8,563 nucleotides of DNA, taken from Acidobacteriota bacterium (GTDB lineage: Bacteria > Acidobacteriota > Terriglobia > Terriglobales > Acidobacteriaceae). Positions 6,754-8,563 of the stretch are shown here, piece after piece (the stretch's first letter is position 1; every line of letters starts with the position of its first letter). Both the position numbers and the translations under genes were made by a program. Under the pieces are notes generated by a model. It saw only the letters and a list, made by a program, of their open reading frames with translations. It did no database searches and was not told where the DNA came from. The stretch covers positions 1-8,563 of the forward strand of contig JAFAPG010000706.1 of NCBI GenBank assembly GCA_019247235.1, in the 5' to 3' direction.

Positions 6754-7094
6754 ACTTGAAAACCAGCACACGCCAGGTTGACGGCGTCAATATTGTGGAT
6801 TGCAGCGGACGCATTACCCTGGGCGAGGGTAGTGTAATTTTACGCGATCTGGTCAAAGACATGCTTTCTAAAGGACAGAAGAAGATCCTGCTCAATCTTG
6901 GCGATGTGAATTACATCGACAGCTCGGGTATCGGGGAGCTGGTAAGCGCCTATACCACGGTGCGCAATCAAGGAGGCGAGCTGAAGCTGCTCAACCTGAC
7001 CAAAAAGGTGCACGACCTTCTGCAAATCACCAAGCTATACACCGTGTTTGACGTAAAGGATGATGAGACCTCGGCGGTCAAAGCTTTCCGCTAA
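6750..7094 (+). CDS. STAS-domain anti-sigma factor antagonist (RsbV/SpoIIAA-like)
   Basis: A 114-residue single-domain STAS protein. In partner switching the unphosphorylated form binds the kinase and frees the sigma factor, and phosphorylation by the kinase blocks this. The first strands read VDGVNIVDCSGRITLGEGS (10-28). The hallmark phosphorylation loop is NYIDSSGIGELVSA (54-67), with Ser58/Ser59 in the place of the modified serine of SpoIIAA. GGELKLLNLTKKVHDLLQITKL is the expected C-terminal strand and helix. It starts with GTG, confirmed by AAGGAGG upstream. The GTGA overlap of four bases with the kinase gene implies coupled translation. The order kinase then antagonist is the reverse of B. 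subtilis rsbV-rsbW and spoIIAA-spoIIAB. Confidence 0.92.
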   Translation: MNLKTSTRQVDGVNIVDCSGRITLGEGSVILRDLVKDMLSKGQKKILLNLGDVNYIDSSGIGELVSAYTTVRNQGGELKLLNLTKKVHDLLQITKLYTVFDVKDDETSAVKAFR

Positions 7095-7140
7095 GAAGAA
7101 ACGAGCTGGCGTGAGGGCGATGGCGTCACCTCGCTTCTTC
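7095..7140. terminator. Probable bidirectional terminator between convergent genes
   Basis: GAAGAAACGAG (7095-7105) and CTCGCTTCTTC (7130-7140) form an 11-position stem with one A-C mismatch. Inside the 24-base loop, GTGA (7111-7114) can pair with TCAC (7126-7129). It starts right after the STAS stop codon and 45 bases beyond the glycosyltransferase stop on the other strand. The 3' arm is T/C-rich in both directions, though a long T-run is missing. The position between converging genes supports a shared terminator. Confidence 0.45.
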
Positions 7141-7184
7141 CAGCCGAGTTGTCTTATTGGGAGTTAGACAAGGTGCTCTGGTTC

Positions 7185-8348
7185 TCATACCAGGCCCTTG
7201 CGGAGTTTTTCTAAGGAATATCGTGTTCCCCGCCATTCCACCCCGCCGCTCCATAGCGTAACCAACATCGAGCGCAGCATAGCGTAGATAAAAAGCAGGG
7301 TGCTAATCGGGTGTAGGAGGAAATACCACGGCTCAATCTCCCCCTGGCGCCAGATCCCGACGTAGAGAAGAAACATGAGCAGGAGCGCGACAGCATAGGG
7401 CAAGCGCGACCAGCTAGGAGCAAACAAGGTGCCCAAAAACGGAACGAGATTTAAGACCCCCAAGGCCAGGCAAGCCAGCAATGCGCGCCAGGTTTGAAAT
7501 GACATCACGGCGAAAAAATTCTTGGTTAAATTATTAACCACTCCACGAGCCCCCTGCGCCCAGCGGATCGCGATCAGCTTGTGGCCAAACACCACCCTCT
7601 GGCGGAAACCGGCATTTTTAATTACCTTGCCCAGCTTCATGTCATCGACTACTTCGAATCGCAATGCCTCGAAGCTCCCCACGGCCTCATAAACGCTGCG
7701 GCGCACCAGGTTAAAGGCTCCAACTCCGATATGGTCTTTGGCTTTGGGGTCGGCCACTTTCCAGGGGCGATGGCCAAAGACGAACAGAAGCTGAAAAAAG
7801 GCCAGCATCATCTTCTCCCCGGGACCCTGCATGACGATCCAGGGCAAGATCACTAAATGATCGGCACGTTCCTGCTCGGCGTAGGCCAGGGCTCGACGAA
7901 GGCAGTCCCGGCGAAACATCACATCGGCATCGGTAAACAGCAGCCAATCGCTCGAGGCTCTCCGTGCCGCGGTCCACATAGCATGGGTCTTGCCCACCCA
8001 TCCTGGTGGAAGCTGATCGAGGTGAATGACGCTAAGCTTTGGCGACACGACTTCAGCCAGCTCGTCCATAATGCGACCGGTTTGGTCGCTCGACCGGTCG
8101 TTGACGGCGATGATACGGTAGCCTTCGTAATCGATCGCCATAAGGCGTTCGAGCGCGTCCCGGATGGAACCCTGTTCGTTGCGTGCCGGCACCACGACAG
8201 TGACCTGGTTGCCTTCCGGCCCTGGCGTCCGGTCCCATGTAGGCTGCGAGATATCTGCCATGGTGGGGATGCCGTAAACGGCATCCAGGACACGGGAGAG
8301 CCAGATCAAAGCCAAACCTAGTCCCGCGCTCCAGGAGAAGAGGATCAT
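7185..8348 (-). CDS. Membrane-anchored family 2 glycosyltransferase
   Basis: This is a processive-type GT-A enzyme, 387 residues from the chosen ATG at 8348, that transfers a sugar from a nucleotide donor, probably to a lipid at the membrane. An N-terminal hydrophobic segment (about 3-21) is followed by VTVVVPARNE (49-58), VNDRSSDQT (82-90), PPGWVGKTHAMW (114-125) and the metal-binding DxD at 140-142 in FTDADVMF. VVDDMKLG (233-240) carries the likely catalytic acid. The C-terminal third holds two or three membrane helices (about 288-308, 316-333, 341-363) and ends with GGVEWRGTRYSLEKL. The PPGW..K motif and layout recall HpnB and carotenoid glycosyltransferases, but the lipid acceptor cannot be told. 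The ATG overlaps the MFS stop as ATGA and has no ribosome site of its own, pointing to coupling. A longer frame to 8495 exists but lies over the MFS gene and is unlikely. Confidence 0.9.
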   Translation of the reverse strand: MILFSWSAGLGLALIWLSRVLDAVYGIPTMADISQPTWDRTPGPEGNQVTVVVPARNEQGSIRDALERLMAIDYEGYRIIAVNDRSSDQTGRIMDELAEVVSPKLSVIHLDQLPPGWVGKTHAMWTAARRASSDWLLFTDADVMFRRDCLRRALAYAEQERADHLVILPWIVMQGPGEKMMLAFFQLLFVFGHRPWKVADPKAKDHIGVGAFNLVRRSVYEAVGSFEALRFEVVDDMKLGKVIKNAGFRQRVVFGHKLIAIRWAQGARGVVNNLTKNFFAVMSFQTWRALLACLALGVLNLVPFLGTLFAPSWSRLPYAVALLLMFLLYVGIWRQGEIEPWYFLLHPISTLLFIYAMLRSMLVTLWSGGVEWRGTRYSLEKLRKGLV

Positions 8349-8563
8349 TGAGCGTTTTCGCGAACGAGCGCGGGGCGCGGAGGAGCCATCGGTGGAGCGA
8401 ACCGGGCGCCATAAAAAAGGATGGTCGCGGAGATGATCATGGCCATTACCGGCAAAATAAAAGCTGCTTGCAAAGAATGTCGATCGGCGATCCACCCCAT
8501 CATGGTGGGGGAGGGGACATCACCGAAGATATGAATGATGAAGATATTGACCGCCAAAGCACT
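8345..8563 (-). CDS. Major facilitator superfamily transporter, C-terminal end (cut by the right edge)
   Basis: The last 72 codons of an MFS permease are present; the start is outside the window. The sequence AVNIFIIHIFGDVPSPTMMG, continued by WIADRHSLQAAF, has the pattern H-x-x-G-D-x-x-S-P-x-x-x-G-x-x-A-D. This is typical of the second-to-last helix and loop of Spinster-like and related MFS proteins. One last helix (FILPVMAMIISATILFYGA) precedes a short proline-rich tail of about 20 residues ending VRENAQ. The stop codon overlaps the glycosyltransferase start as ATGA. The substrate is unknown. Coupling to a glycosyltransferase suggests lipid or glycoconjugate handling, but that is inference. 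Confidence 0.8.
   Translation of the reverse strand, partial: SALAVNIFIIHIFGDVPSPTMMGWIADRHSLQAAFILPVMAMIISATILFYGARFAPPMAPPRPALVRENAQ

Overview
The window is bacterial chromosome with a densely packed, ordinary layout and no mobile element, CRISPR array, tRNA or rRNA that I can see. The protein style suggests Acidobacteriota (Terriglobia-like): the carA/carB sequences, the small HTH protein and the RsbW/STAS pair all fit. This lineage call is inference from protein style, not from a database match.

Left part (1-4960, minus strand). Read in the direction of transcription this is carA (4960-3830), carB (3695-378) and the 5' part of a DapA/HOGA-superfamily aldolase gene (278 to beyond the left edge). 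carA and carB give the two subunits of carbamoyl-phosphate synthetase, which feeds pyrimidine and arginine synthesis. A stem-loop lies in the 134-base carA-carB spacer. An extended -10 box (4988-4996) sits close upstream of carA, implying a very short leader.

Middle part (5098-7094, plus strand). lepB encodes type I signal peptidase and is divergent from carA. It is followed by a small Xre-like helix-turn-helix protein behind a spacer rich in nested inverted repeats. Next come an RsbW/SpoIIAB-type ATP-binding anti-sigma kinase and a STAS-domain anti-anti-sigma protein. These last two overlap by four bases and form a likely partner-switching module, with no sigma factor visible beside them.

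Right part (7185-8563, minus strand). The C-terminal end of a major facilitator transporter gene overlaps by ATGA with a membrane-anchored family 2 glycosyltransferase gene. This pair converges on the STAS gene, and a GC-containing hairpin (7095-7140) in the gap probably ends transcription from both sides.

I found no convincing new system. The points most worth a second look are the potentially self-folding leader before the HTH gene, the HTH protein itself with its stretched turn, the RsbW/STAS pair without a neighbouring sigma factor, and the glycine/serine-rich insert in CarB.
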